Source: SIG299 sp051880375
GTDB taxonomy: Bacteria; Bacillota; Clostridia; Lachnospirales; Lachnospiraceae
Direction: 5' to 3'
NCBI GenBank assembly: GCA_051880375.1
Contig: JBJENV010000036.1
Span: 6,481 to 70,480 of the forward strand
Length of the DNA stretch: 64,000 bases
Shown here: one piece after another, positions 9,190 through 16,859 of the stretch
How the letters are laid out: each line of letters opens with the position of its first letter
Numbering within the stretch: the stretch's first letter is position 1
Position numbers and translations under genes: made by a program
The notes under the pieces: generated by a model
Told to the model about the DNA's origin: nothing
What the model saw: only the letters and a program-made list of their open reading frames with translations
Database searches by the model: none

Positions 9190-10464
9190 GTGGATATCGA
9201 AGGTAAAAAATTATTAATTTTGGGAGGCATTAGACTTTCTAATAACATTATTGAATCTTGTAAGAAGCAGGGGGTATATTCAATAGTTATTGACTATCTA
9301 CCAGATTCGCCTGCCAAAAAGAATGCGGATGAGCATTATCTGGTTAGCATTACAGATGTTGATGAAGTGGTTAAACTTGCAAAAAAATTAGAAGTTGATG
9401 GTATTTTTACAAATTACATGGATTCTATGATGGAGTATTGTGCACGGGCTGCAAAAGAGCTAAATCTTCCGTATTATGCTACAGAGGAACAAATAGAAGT
9501 AATTATTGATAAGAGTAAGTTTAAGGAATGTTGTAAAAAAAATGATGTTCTTACTACGCCGGAATTTAGTTACCGAAAGGATTCGATGGATTATCTGGAT
9601 TTTGATTATCCGGTAATCGTGAAACCGGTAGATAGTAGTGGTGGAAAAGGAATATCTGTTTGTAAATCAAGCGATGATTTCCCAGAAGCATACAGAAAGG
9701 CTTTAGAATTTTCAAAACGCAAGGAAATCATAGTTGAGAAGTATCTTGTGGGTGATGAAATATGTTCGTATTACGTGGTTCAGAAGGGGGAGGTCTCCTT
9801 TGCCGGAATTTGTGATAGGTATACTTGCCATGAAGAATATGATGTTGCACAGGTTCCGACAGCATACATATATCCATCTAAATATATAGATGGATATATA
9901 AAAAATGCAGATGCAAACATAAAAAAGATGATTAAGTCCATGGGAATTCAAAATGGAGTATTGTTTTTTCAGGGATTTGCAGATGAGGATTATGTATATT
10001 TATATGAAATGGCGTTTAGATTTGCCGGGGCGCAAGAATATAGGATTTTACGCGCTAATAGTGGGTATGACCTAATGGATATGATGGTTCATCATGCGCT
10101 GACAGGAGAAATGGGACTTCCCAAGCTTAGTGAGTTAGCTGACCCTTATTTTAAGAATGCTGCATGTAAATTAACGCCGTTGCTTAAAACAGGTATTATC
10201 CAGGAAATAGAAGGTCTGGACGAAGTTTTAAAGATGAAGGAAGTAACAGATGTGGTTAATGTCCATGAAGAAGGTGATGTTATTGATAAACCCGGAACAT
10301 TAGAACAGGTTCTCACTAGAATTTTTATTAAAGCTAGCAACTTGAACACATTAGCTGACGTTATTGATAGAATATATGATACTATTCATGTTTATGATGT
10401 TAATGGAAATGATATGTTATTTGGCCGCTTTGACACAAATATACTAAGAAGTGAAAATAAATAA
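9190..10464 (+). CDS. ATP-grasp ligase (carbamoyl-phosphate-synthase-like fold)
   Basis: 424 aa starting with GTG; GAAAGGAG lies 11 bases upstream and no ATG start fits. It has an N-terminal Rossmann-like preATP-grasp region (KLLILGGIRLSN). The ATP-grasp core follows with the ATP Lys in YPVIVKPVD (K145), a glycine loop SSGGKG (149-154), Glu positions in IIVEKYLVGDE (183, 190), and a metal-ligand region YLYEMAFRFAG (about 270-280). The family joins a carboxylate to an amine via an acyl phosphate. With a hydroxyacid dehydrogenase and an aminosugar pathway in the same operon, N-acylation of the sugar is an attractive but unproven role. Confidence 0.82.
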   Translation: MDIEGKKLLILGGIRLSNNIIESCKKQGVYSIVIDYLPDSPAKKNADEHYLVSITDVDEVVKLAKKLEVDGIFTNYMDSMMEYCARAAKELNLPYYATEEQIEVIIDKSKFKECCKKNDVLTTPEFSYRKDSMDYLDFDYPVIVKPVDSSGGKGISVCKSSDDFPEAYRKALEFSKRKEIIVEKYLVGDEICSYYVVQKGEVSFAGICDRYTCHEEYDVAQVPTAYIYPSKYIDGYIKNADANIKKMIKSMGIQNGVLFFQGFADEDYVYLYEMAFRFAGAQEYRILRANSGYDLMDMMVHHALTGEMGLPKLSELADPYFKNAACKLTPLLKTGIIQEIEGLDEVLKMKEVTDVVNVHEEGDVIDKPGTLEQVLTRIFIKASNLNTLADVIDRIYDTIHVYDVNGNDMLFGRFDTNILRSENK

Positions 10465-10525
10465 AAAGAGAGTTCTTTATGAATGTTGATACATAATTAT
10501 TTTTACTTCGGAAAAGAGGAATTTT

Positions 10526-11557
10526 ATGAAGATTTTAATTACCGGTGGTGCCGGATTTATCGGAAGTAATTTTGTTCATCATATGGTTAAAAAATATCCA
10601 AATTATGAGATTGTAAATTTGGATTTACTAACGTATGCAGGCAATCTGGAATCCTTAAAAGAGGTGGAACAAGCTCCGAATTATAAGTTTATTCGCGGAG
10701 ATATTGCAGACAGAACCTTTATTATGCAGCTGTTTGAGAAAGAGCGGTTTGATGTGGTAGTGAATTTTGCAGCAGAGAGCCATGTAGATCGTTCCATTAC
10801 AAATCCGGGAATTTTTGTACAGACGAATGTGCTTGGAACGCAGGTGCTTTTGGATGCGTCAAAGGAGTATGGTGTAAAACGTTATCATCAGGTTTCTACC
10901 GATGAGGTATACGGGGATTTGCCGCTTGACCGACCGGATTTATTCTTTACGGAAACGACGCCGCTCCATACGTCAAGTCCGTATTCCTCCAGTAAAGCGA
11001 GCGCGGATTTGTTTGTTATGGCATATTACCGGACATTTGGTCTTCCGGTGACGATTTCCCGTTGCTCGAATAACTACGGACCATATCAGTTCCCGGAAAA
11101 ACTGATTCCGTTAATGGTGATACGTGCACTGGATGACGAGAAGCTGCCGGTATACGGAAAAGGAGAAAATGTGCGGGATTGGCTGCATGTAGCAGATCAT
11201 TGTGCTGCGATTGACTTAATTATCCATGATGGAAGAGTGGGCGAAATATATAACGTCGGAGGGCATAACGAGAAAACGAATTTGGAGGTTGTGCAGACGA
11301 TTTTAAAAGCGCTTGGTAAATCAGAAAATCTGATTCATTACGTGACAGACCGCCCGGGACATGACCTTCGTTATGCGATTGATCCGACCAAACTCGAAAC
11401 GGAGTTAGGCTGGAAACCGCAGTACAACTTTGATACCGGAATCAAGCAGACCATTGAGTGGTATCTGACTCATAAGGAGTGGTGGCAGCGTATTATCAAT
11501 GGGGATTATCGAAATTATTTTGAAAACATGTATGGAGAACGTTTAATAGGAGATTGA
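10526..11557 (+). CDS. rfbB: dTDP-glucose 4,6-dehydratase
   Basis: 343 aa, full-length RmlB. It converts TDP-glucose to TDP-4-keto-6-deoxyglucose using bound NAD. The Rossmann motif TGGAGFIGSNFVHH lies at the start. The active site appears as STDEVYGDLP and the Tyr-x-x-x-Lys pair as YSSSKASAD. Base composition returns to the GC-richer style of rfbA, so rfbA and rfbB bracket the AT-rich cassette. The RBS AAGAGGAATTTT directly precedes the ATG. The rfbB stop overlaps the region of the ABC permease start. Confidence 0.97.
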   Translation: MKILITGGAGFIGSNFVHHMVKKYPNYEIVNLDLLTYAGNLESLKEVEQAPNYKFIRGDIADRTFIMQLFEKERFDVVVNFAAESHVDRSITNPGIFVQTNVLGTQVLLDASKEYGVKRYHQVSTDEVYGDLPLDRPDLFFTETTPLHTSSPYSSSKASADLFVMAYYRTFGLPVTISRCSNNYGPYQFPEKLIPLMVIRALDDEKLPVYGKGENVRDWLHVADHCAAIDLIIHDGRVGEIYNVGGHNEKTNLEVVQTILKALGKSENLIHYVTDRPGHDLRYAIDPTKLETELGWKPQYNFDTGIKQTIEWYLTHKEWWQRIINGDYRNYFENMYGERLIGD

Positions 11558-11562
11558 CAGAA

Positions 11563-12351
11563 GTGAAAATATGGTTAGCTCGATTAAGTGACTTCTTTCA
11601 TTACAAGGACTTACTAAAGCACCTTGTTATGCGGGATATAAAGTTAAAATACCGAAGGAGCGTGCTCGGATATCTTTGGAGTGTTCTTGACCCATTGCTT
11701 ACCATGATAGTTATGACTATCGTATTTTCGGCGATGTTTAGCAGAAATATCGACAATTTTCCGGTATATCTGTTTTGTGGACAACTGTTATTTAATTTCA
11801 TGAAGAATGCCACCTCTCAGGCAATGCATTCCATCAATGCCAATGGTGCATTAATTAGAAAAGCCTATGTGCCAAAGTATATTTTTACGTTTTCCAAAGT
11901 AATCAGTACGTTGATAGACCTGCTGTTTAATATGGTGGCGCTGGTGATTGTCATGCTGGCAACGGGGGCAGGGTTCAGCTGGTACAACCTATTGTTTCCG
12001 ATTGTCCTGGTGCAGCTGTTTGTGTTCTGTCTGGGACTTGGCTTGTTCCTTGCACAGGCAAACGTGTTCTTTAAGGATGTGCAGTATATTTATAATGCGG
12101 TTACAATGGCTTGGATGTATCTGACACCGATTTTTTACCCAATCGAATCATTGCCGGAGGTTGTTCGGTTTGCAATCACGCACTTTAATCCAATGTATTA
12201 TTACGTGAAACAGTTCCGTGATATTTTTTATACCGGAACCTTACCGCAGGGAGAGTATGTGCTTGCCGGATGCGCGGCTGCACTTGTAATGCTGGTGTTT
12301 GGGACCGGAATGTTTTTGAAAAATCAGGACCGCTTTATTCTGCACATATAG
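11563..12351 (+). CDS. ABC-2 type polysaccharide export permease (Wzm/TagG-like)
   Basis: 262 aa with about six hydrophobic segments and the family N-terminus DLLKHLVMRDIKLKYRRSVL followed by LGYLWSVLDPLL. It forms the membrane channel that exports lipid-linked polysaccharide. GTG at 11563 is preferred because AGGAG ends 10 bases before it. A TTG at 11554 would add three residues but sits one base from the same RBS. The matching ATPase gene is at 13536, more than 1.1 kb away, with a broken Rpn gene on the other strand between them. In most clusters these two genes are adjacent. Confidence 0.92.
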   Translation: MKIWLARLSDFFHYKDLLKHLVMRDIKLKYRRSVLGYLWSVLDPLLTMIVMTIVFSAMFSRNIDNFPVYLFCGQLLFNFMKNATSQAMHSINANGALIRKAYVPKYIFTFSKVISTLIDLLFNMVALVIVMLATGAGFSWYNLLFPIVLVQLFVFCLGLGLFLAQANVFFKDVQYIYNAVTMAWMYLTPIFYPIESLPEVVRFAITHFNPMYYYVKQFRDIFYTGTLPQGEYVLAGCAAALVMLVFGTGMFLKNQDRFILHI

Positions 12352-12379
12352 ACGCACAAGAAATTCAGAGGACAAAGAA

Positions 12380-12412
12380 AACCTGCCGGAGCTTTAAAAG
12401 CAGCGGCAGGTT
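12380..12412 (+). terminator. Hairpin after ABC permease gene
   Basis: AACCTGCCG pairs with CGGCAGGTT (9 bp), and GCTTT/AAAGC can extend the stem inside the loop. The hairpin lies 28 bases after the permease stop, but only TTCTGG follows, so it is a weak intrinsic terminator at best. If it works, the ATPase gene downstream would need its own promoter. Confidence 0.45.
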
Positions 12413-12458
12413 CTGGTAAAGTTCGTTCTTATCAATAAGGTTACGATGTTATCACTTG

Positions 12459-13375
12459 CTAGTACTTGATGCCATTCTGCTTTAAAAGTGAGCGTAGATG
12501 GAAAATTTCCTGATCTTTATCAGCAATGGTTGCATTCTTCTCTGCAAGCTCAGCATTTAACCGATCCATCTCGTTTTGTATGGTTCTCTGCTGACGGAGG
12601 TAGTCTTCACGGGCTTCTATTTCTGCACGTGCGTAGTCATCAGCATTCACGCGGTAAATGGTTTCCACAGTGGATTGCAGACCGTTATGTTCTTTGACCA
12701 ATGTTTTCAAGCCTCCTTTGTTTTCACGTAGTGAAAATGCGAGCCTCAGCGAGCAGAGGCTTTGCTCCTCACCCATGTGGTAGACTTGAAGAGTTTTGCC
12801 CAGTAATCAATGTCATAGGCCATGTCCTCATCGGTGGCATACTCTTCTTTGTTTAATTCTAGCACATGGAGGGCAATATTGCCACTATAAATTCTGGCGG
12901 TTTTGTCATTTGCCAGATGATACACCGAGTAGAATTCTTTCGAGCCTTCATAAAGCTCGAAGTCCAGAATATCAATCTGGATTAACGGTTTCAGCTGCAT
13001 ATAATCATCACCGGAATTCAGTTTGCTGAAATTTTTGCATAAATAACAGAGAGAGCGGTTTGTCCAATAATTCTGCTTCAGCACCTGCAGCTCCAGATGA
13101 ATCTTCTTAGCTTTGTTTAAAAGCAGGTTCAGGTCGAGGATATAGTGTTTATCATCCACCTCATCACCAAGAAGAATCGGATTGTTGATTTCAATATCTA
13201 CAATTTCGGAGTCCTTCATGTGAAGTAGCGAGCAGAGAAGCTTTTTGAGCCCGTCCGGGTTGGATTCAAAAACAATCCGAAACATCAGGTCATTCAGCAA
13301 TGTGTGAGGTAATTCGCCGGAAACAGTTTCAAAACCGGGTGGCAAAGTAACTGAAACATTCAGGGAAATAGAATT
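12459..13375 (-). pseudogene. Rpn/PD-(D/E)XK nuclease family 'putative transposase', decayed
   Basis: The homologue of the intact gene at 16860-17834 is broken in at least two ways. The 5' RBS, start codon and first ~18 codons are gone: recognisable protein (LPPGFETVSGELPH) begins about 33 bases after the promoter palindrome, against about 84 bases from palindrome to ATG in the intact copy. The frame is also lost after STTW near 12770, where a structured segment of about 55 bases sits; the C-terminus resumes in another frame as KTLVKEHNG then ETIYRVNADD, ending in a coiled coil. The preserved part has LMFRIVFESNP, the nuclease core YILDLNLLLNKAKKIHLELQVL and HVLELNKEEYATDED. The family is linked to recombination-promoting nucleases. 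Confidence 0.8.
12719..12770. repeat. Palindrome-rich insert at Rpn frameshift junction
   Basis: Within the break of the Rpn pseudogene lie two adjacent hairpins: TTTTCAC-GTA-GTGAAAA at 12721-12737 and AGCCTC/GAGGCT at 12742-12761, the latter overlapping GAGCA/TGCTC. The intact homologue has no counterpart at this place. Short AGGAG motifs (minus strand) occur on both sides, but removing the segment between them does not restore the frame exactly, so an added small indel is needed. It may be a miniature mobile palindrome. Confidence 0.5.
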
Positions 13376-13389
13376 ACAAAACGTTTTGT
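13376..13389. promoter_or_regulatory. 14-bp palindromic operator candidate (Rpn pseudogene)
   Basis: The perfect palindrome ACAAAACGTTTTGT starts 6 bases downstream of the minus-strand -10 box. The same 14 bases at the same 6-base distance occur before the intact Rpn gene at 17918-17931. This suggests a shared repressor site. Confidence 0.6.
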
Positions 13390-13395
13390 AGCTGT

Positions 13396-13424
13396 ATTGT
13401 AGCATAACGGAACAGGTCGTGCAA
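13396..13424 (-). promoter_or_regulatory. Sigma-A promoter of the Rpn pseudogene
   Basis: On the minus strand, TTGCAC and TACAAT are separated by 17 bases. The promoter looks intact although the gene it served has lost its start codon. Confidence 0.65.
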
Positions 13425-13535
13425 TATCGGAAAAGAGTACAAAAAAGCGGGCGTTATTTGTGAAAATAGTACAAGAAATATGGTATGTTTTTGTGGAATT
13501 CGGGCAACGTTTTCCTGTATGTTTAGGAGGTTTTC

Positions 13536-14297
13536 ATGAGTGATAAGGTAGTGATTGACGTAAATAATGTAACGATTCGCTTCAATCTGGCAAACCAGAA
13601 GGTGGACAATCTGAAGGAGTATGTGATTCGTCTGGTAAAGAAAGAATTGATGTTTCAGGAATTTTTAGCGGTCAGGGATGTGAGCTTTCAGGTAAAGCAG
13701 GGAGAAGCGTGGGGAATTATCGGAACCAACGGCTCCGGTAAATCAACGCTTTTAAAGGCGGTCAGCGGGATTTTAAAGCCGTACCGCGGAAGCATCCGGG
13801 TAAGCGGAAGTATTGCACCGCTCATTGAGCTTGGAGCGGGTTTTGACCCGAATCTGACGGCTAGAGAGAACATTTATCTGAACGGCTGTGTCCTTGGACA
13901 TACGGAGAAATATATGCGGGAGCATTTCGATGAGATTGTGGAGTTTGCAGAGCTGCAGGAATTTCTGGATTCTCCGATAAAAAACTATTCCTCCGGTATG
14001 AAAGCAAGGCTTGGCTTTGCAGTGGCAACGATGGTGCAGCCGGAAATCCTGATTGTGGATGAGATTCTTTCCGTAGGAGACTATGCGTTCCGCAAAAAGT
14101 GCGAGCAACGCATGAATGAGATGCTGTCCGGCGGAACAACGTTATTGTACGTCTCTCATTCGCTGGATGAGGTGAAGCGTCTCTGCGGACATGCGCTCTG
14201 GCTGGATAAAGGGAATACCCGTATGATAGGAAGCGCACAGGAGGTATGTGATGCCTATCTGGCGGAGCAGAAGGCAAAAACGGAGAAGAAACAATGA
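13536..14297 (+). CDS. ABC transporter ATPase for polysaccharide export (Wzt/TagH-like)
   Basis: 253 aa. Walker A is GTNGSGKSTLLKA, the signature is NYSSGMKARLGFA and Walker B is ILIVDEILSVGD, followed by the H-loop SHSLDEVKRLC. The SSGMKARL signature and the length are typical of teichoic acid or O-antigen export ATPases without the C-terminal sugar-binding domain. It energises the permease encoded at 11563-12351. The RBS AGGAGG lies 6 bases before the ATG. A possible own promoter (TTGTGA-17-TGGTAT, 13458-13486) precedes it, which would make sense after the operon was interrupted. Confidence 0.93.
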   Translation: MSDKVVIDVNNVTIRFNLANQKVDNLKEYVIRLVKKELMFQEFLAVRDVSFQVKQGEAWGIIGTNGSGKSTLLKAVSGILKPYRGSIRVSGSIAPLIELGAGFDPNLTARENIYLNGCVLGHTEKYMREHFDEIVEFAELQEFLDSPIKNYSSGMKARLGFAVATMVQPEILIVDEILSVGDYAFRKKCEQRMNEMLSGGTTLLYVSHSLDEVKRLCGHALWLDKGNTRMIGSAQEVCDAYLAEQKAKTEKKQ

Positions 14298-14366
14298 GAA
14301 ATGATTTAGCAGCTAAAACGCAGAGGTGAAAATAACATGTATTATATGGAATACAAAAGAAACCGG

Positions 14367-14441
14367 AGGACGAATTGCCGCAAGACGGAAGAAACTTCGC
14401 ATGACGAAGTTATTACTTGACATTATTCCGGTAATCGTCCT
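14367..14441. repeat. Nested palindrome, possible mini-element
   Basis: The outer arms AGGACGA at 14367 and TCGTCCT ending at 14441 pair imperfectly over 13 bases. An inner perfect hairpin AACTTCG-CATGA-CGAAGTT lies at 14393-14411. It sits 70 bases after the ABC ATPase gene and ahead of a frameshifted transposase-like gene. There is no U-tract, so it is not a simple terminator. Confidence 0.45.
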
Positions 14442-14569
14442 GCGTATATCGTAAACGTTTTATTGAATCGTTTACTTATTTCTTCAAACCGCTCGCCTAA
14501 TGTGATGCTGTAACAATTTTGCCCCACAAATGCCATAAATTTCAAATATGCTATCCTTGTATCTTCATT
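14423..14569 (-). pseudogene. Possible gene remnant
   Basis: A 48-residue tail reading NEDTRIAYLKFMAFVGQNC, then LGERFEEISKRFNKTFTIYA, has plausible protein composition and ends at a stop, but has no usable start and no known match that I can name. It may be the C-terminus of a lost gene. The call is weak. Confidence 0.25.
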
Positions 14570-14578
14570 TTGGGAGAG

Positions 14579-15536
14579 ATGGAGAAAGAGGTACAGTATC
14601 AAAACAAAAGATATTTCTGAAAAAACATTTATTGCGTTGAATGATGTGTTCGCTGACATCTTCAATGTGCTTGTTTTTGGCGGTCGACAGGTTGTAACAC
14701 CGGATGCATTGGAGGACATCACCGGGTTCAGCCAGTACAAAGCAGATGATGCGAATCTGCATGAGCAGGAGCGCGATATTTACAAGCTTTGGAAAAGCCA
14801 GAGAGTAAATCTTGTGATTATGGGCATCGAAAATCAGACAAAGCAGGAACGTGATATGCCGTTTCGTGGCATAGGCTACGATGGGGCTTCTTACCGTTCA
14901 CAAATGCTAAAAACAAAGAGTGTAAAAGTGAAAGGTAAAAAGAAAACACTAAAGGTAAAGGAGCGTTATCCGGTAATCACCATTGTCCTCTATTTTGGTG
15001 AAAAGCCGTGGCAGTATCCGCTGAAACTAAAAGAAAGCTTCCGACCGAAGCTGCCCAAAAATGAAATCACCAAGGCACTGGAAAACTATATCACAGACTA
15101 TAAGGTAAACCTGTTTGATATACCGCGCTTGCCTCCGGAGACGGTGGCATTATTTCAAAGTGATTTCAAAGTTGTAGCGGATTATTTTGTGAACGCATAC
15201 AACAATCCCGAATATGAACCGGACCCTGCAGTCATCACTCATGTGGATGAGTTACTGAAGCTGATGCGGGTGCTTACCGGCGACAATCGATATGAAACTA
15301 TTTCGTTTACAGAGCAGGAGAAGAAAGAAGGTGTTCGAATGTGTAAGGTGCTGGATGCAAGGGAAAGACGTGGTGAAATACGTGGCGAAAAAAGAGGATT
15401 AAAACGCGGTGCAACGCAGATGTATGAATTAATGCGCATTCTTATTGAAAAGGGCTATCAAATCGATGAAGTTCTTAAAATGACTTCCGGGGAAGAAGCC
15501 AGGGAAAAGCTGTATCGGGAATATGGAATAGTGTAA
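14579..15536 (+). pseudogene. Rpn/YhgA-like (Transposase_31) gene with single-base frameshift
   Basis: The gene probably starts at ATG 14579, after the RBS GGGAGAG, as MEKEVQYQNK; it then runs into a stop. Removing one A from the AAAA run at 14606-14609 joins this to the long frame KDISEKTFIALNDVFADIFN, then FGGRQVVTPDALED and RVNLVIMGIENQTK, giving about 318 aa. The PD-(D/E)XK-type core includes YPVITIVLYFGEKPW. Without the frameshift repair, translation could only begin at a TTG at 14637 with no RBS. The C-terminus is charged (RRGEIRGEKRGLKRGATQ). The family is the transposase-like Rpn nuclease group. A sequencing error in the A-run is possible. Confidence 0.75.
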
Positions 15537-15577
15537 AATTGAAGATATTGGAAAAGAAATTGAGAGAAAATCTATAT

Positions 15578-15616
15578 GGACCCCATATACTTGAGTGCTA
15601 CAGGTGTATGGGGTCC
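15578..15616. terminator. Hairpin terminator-like structure after Rpn gene
   Basis: GGACCCCATATAC pairs with GTGTATGGGGTCC (12 of 13) around a 13-base loop, 42 bases after the stop. Only TTT follows, so efficiency is uncertain. Confidence 0.5.
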
Positions 15617-15838
15617 TTTGCAGTGCATAAGCGCAATGTATTCCTACGCTAACCTGGTCTTGTATTTTCAAAAAACAGTAAACTCACCTATGAGAATGTA
15701 TTTGTACAGGGGGAACATACCAAAATATCTGCAATGAAGAAACAGAAACAGGAATAATCGGTATAGAATAGACTCCTTTTTATGACAACCTGCACCAAAC
15801 TGAAAGTTTCTGTTCTCTACAGAGAGATTGTCCTCCCT
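15617..15838. other. Intergenic, no gene seen
   Basis: Between the Rpn gene hairpin and the 3' end of the DUF3021 gene I see only very short open frames and no RNA gene. It is moderately AT-rich. Confidence 0.5.
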
Positions 15839-16252
15839 TTATTTGTTAAGTTGTGCATTTATCTTATTCACTGAATTTCTGGTAGTAAAATAAATAATTG
15901 ACCATATTATGCCAAAGCAAACTGCAAATATTAGTGTAAAGATTCCTATCGCTTTGATTGGCATCCAGCCATTAATCAAATAGACTATCAGATAATCTAT
16001 ATAAAGAACCGCCATTTGAATCAATGCCGCCATTCCTTTCGGTAGATGTTCCATTTGATATACTACAGAGATGCCTGCCGCAACAAAAGCGACTATTATG
16101 GTCGAAAAAACCGCTAGAATAGCAGTATCTACTTCTATAGTATCTATTACTCCGGCTTTTTTCAAGCATGCCCACACAATACACAAAATTGCAGGTCCTC
16201 CCCATGCAAATAAACTTCCTCTTTTTAAAAAATTAATACCAAAATTTTTCAT
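15839..16252 (-). CDS. DUF3021 family membrane protein
   Basis: 137 aa with four hydrophobic segments (SLFAWGGPAILCIVWACL; ILAVFSTIIVAFVAAGIS; AALIQMAVLYIDYLIVYLI; IGIFTLIFAVCFGIIWSII), the layout of DUF3021 proteins. ATG at 16252 is chosen because AAGGAGG lies 10 bases upstream; an earlier start would add 11 unlikely residues. It overlaps the LytTR gene stop by 4 bases. LytTR-DUF3021 pairs are common in Firmicutes, where the membrane partner is thought to modulate the regulator. Confidence 0.85.
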   Translation of the reverse strand: MKNFGINFLKRGSLFAWGGPAILCIVWACLKKAGVIDTIEVDTAILAVFSTIIVAFVAAGISVVYQMEHLPKGMAALIQMAVLYIDYLIVYLINGWMPIKAIGIFTLIFAVCFGIIWSIIYFTTRNSVNKINAQLNK

Positions 16253-16689
16253 AATGAATACCTCCTTTTCAGTTCTGCAAAACATCTTCTTGAGATGTAA
16301 TCACTAAAACCACTTTTAAACTCTGCATCAACAGCCCCGTTTAGGGAAGTTTTAAATCGAACAATATGTTTCATATTTGCAATGTTAGATTTGTTAATCT
16401 TCCGAAAATGGTTAGGAAGAATAGCTTCCAGCTCATAAAGATGCATTTTTACGCGATATTTCTTTTTGTCTGCATATGCGGCATACGTTTTTCCATCTTC
16501 GATATAAAAAGCTTCAATATCATAAATCTTCAGCAATTTTATATCGTCTTCATCATATCCGATAACTTCATCCGCGGCTTCCGCTCCCGTAACTAATGCT
16601 TCGATTTCATCAATCAAATGTGTTTTCTTATGAACTCTGGCAACAATCTCTTCCTCTTTTTCTTTATCGATTATAATTCGAAATTTCAT
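16249..16689 (-). CDS. LytTR-domain DNA-binding regulator
   Basis: 146 aa. The N-terminal half is unassigned; the C-terminal LytTR domain is clear from YIEDGKTYAAYADKKKYRVK, then LYELEAILPNHFRKINKSNI and FKSGFSDYISRRCFAELK. It has no receiver domain, so it belongs to the small stand-alone LytTR group that pairs with a membrane protein. ATG 16689 has AGGAGG 7 bases upstream. A promoter and two direct repeats resembling LytTR sites lie just upstream, which suggests autoregulation. Confidence 0.88.
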   Translation of the reverse strand: MKFRIIIDKEKEEEIVARVHKKTHLIDEIEALVTGAEAADEVIGYDEDDIKLLKIYDIEAFYIEDGKTYAAYADKKKYRVKMHLYELEAILPNHFRKINKSNIANMKHIVRFKTSLNGAVDAEFKSGFSDYISRRCFAELKRRYSL

Positions 16690-16711
16690 GTTTTTACCTC
16701 CTGTGATTTTC

Positions 16712-16739
16712 ATTATACATATTTTGATTTTTTTGTCAG
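16712..16739 (-). promoter_or_regulatory. Promoter of LytTR-DUF3021 operon
   Basis: The minus strand has CTGACA and TATAAT separated by 16 bases, 23 bases before the LytTR start codon. Confidence 0.65.
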
Positions 16740-16752
16740 CAGGATATAGGTC

Positions 16753-16784
16753 ATCGGTATAGTTTCGAAGGTGAACGGTATATT
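16753..16784 (-). promoter_or_regulatory. Candidate LytTR direct-repeat binding site
   Basis: Read on the minus strand, TATACCGTTCA and TATACCGATGA are direct repeats 21 bases apart, two helical turns. The first nearly matches the LytTR half-site pattern with ACCGTT. They lie directly upstream of the -35 box of the LytTR operon, a usual place for an activator. Confidence 0.5.
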
Positions 16785-16793
16785 TTTTAGCCT

Positions 16794-16831
16794 AAATAAA
16801 AACACCTATGCAACATGCGTCACATAAGTGT
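16794..16831 (-). terminator. Terminator of the intact Rpn gene
   Basis: On the minus strand ACACTTATG pairs with CATAGGTGT around a 12-base loop and is followed by TTTTATTT. It lies 29 bases after the Rpn stop codon. Confidence 0.6.
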
Positions 16832-16859
16832 CTTTCAGCCGAAATCAATTCGGTTATTT

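Noticed and set aside
15617..15838. Possible small RNA gene after the Rpn hairpin
   Set aside because: No promoter-terminator pair or stable fold is seen; only the hairpin at 15578-15616 is supported.
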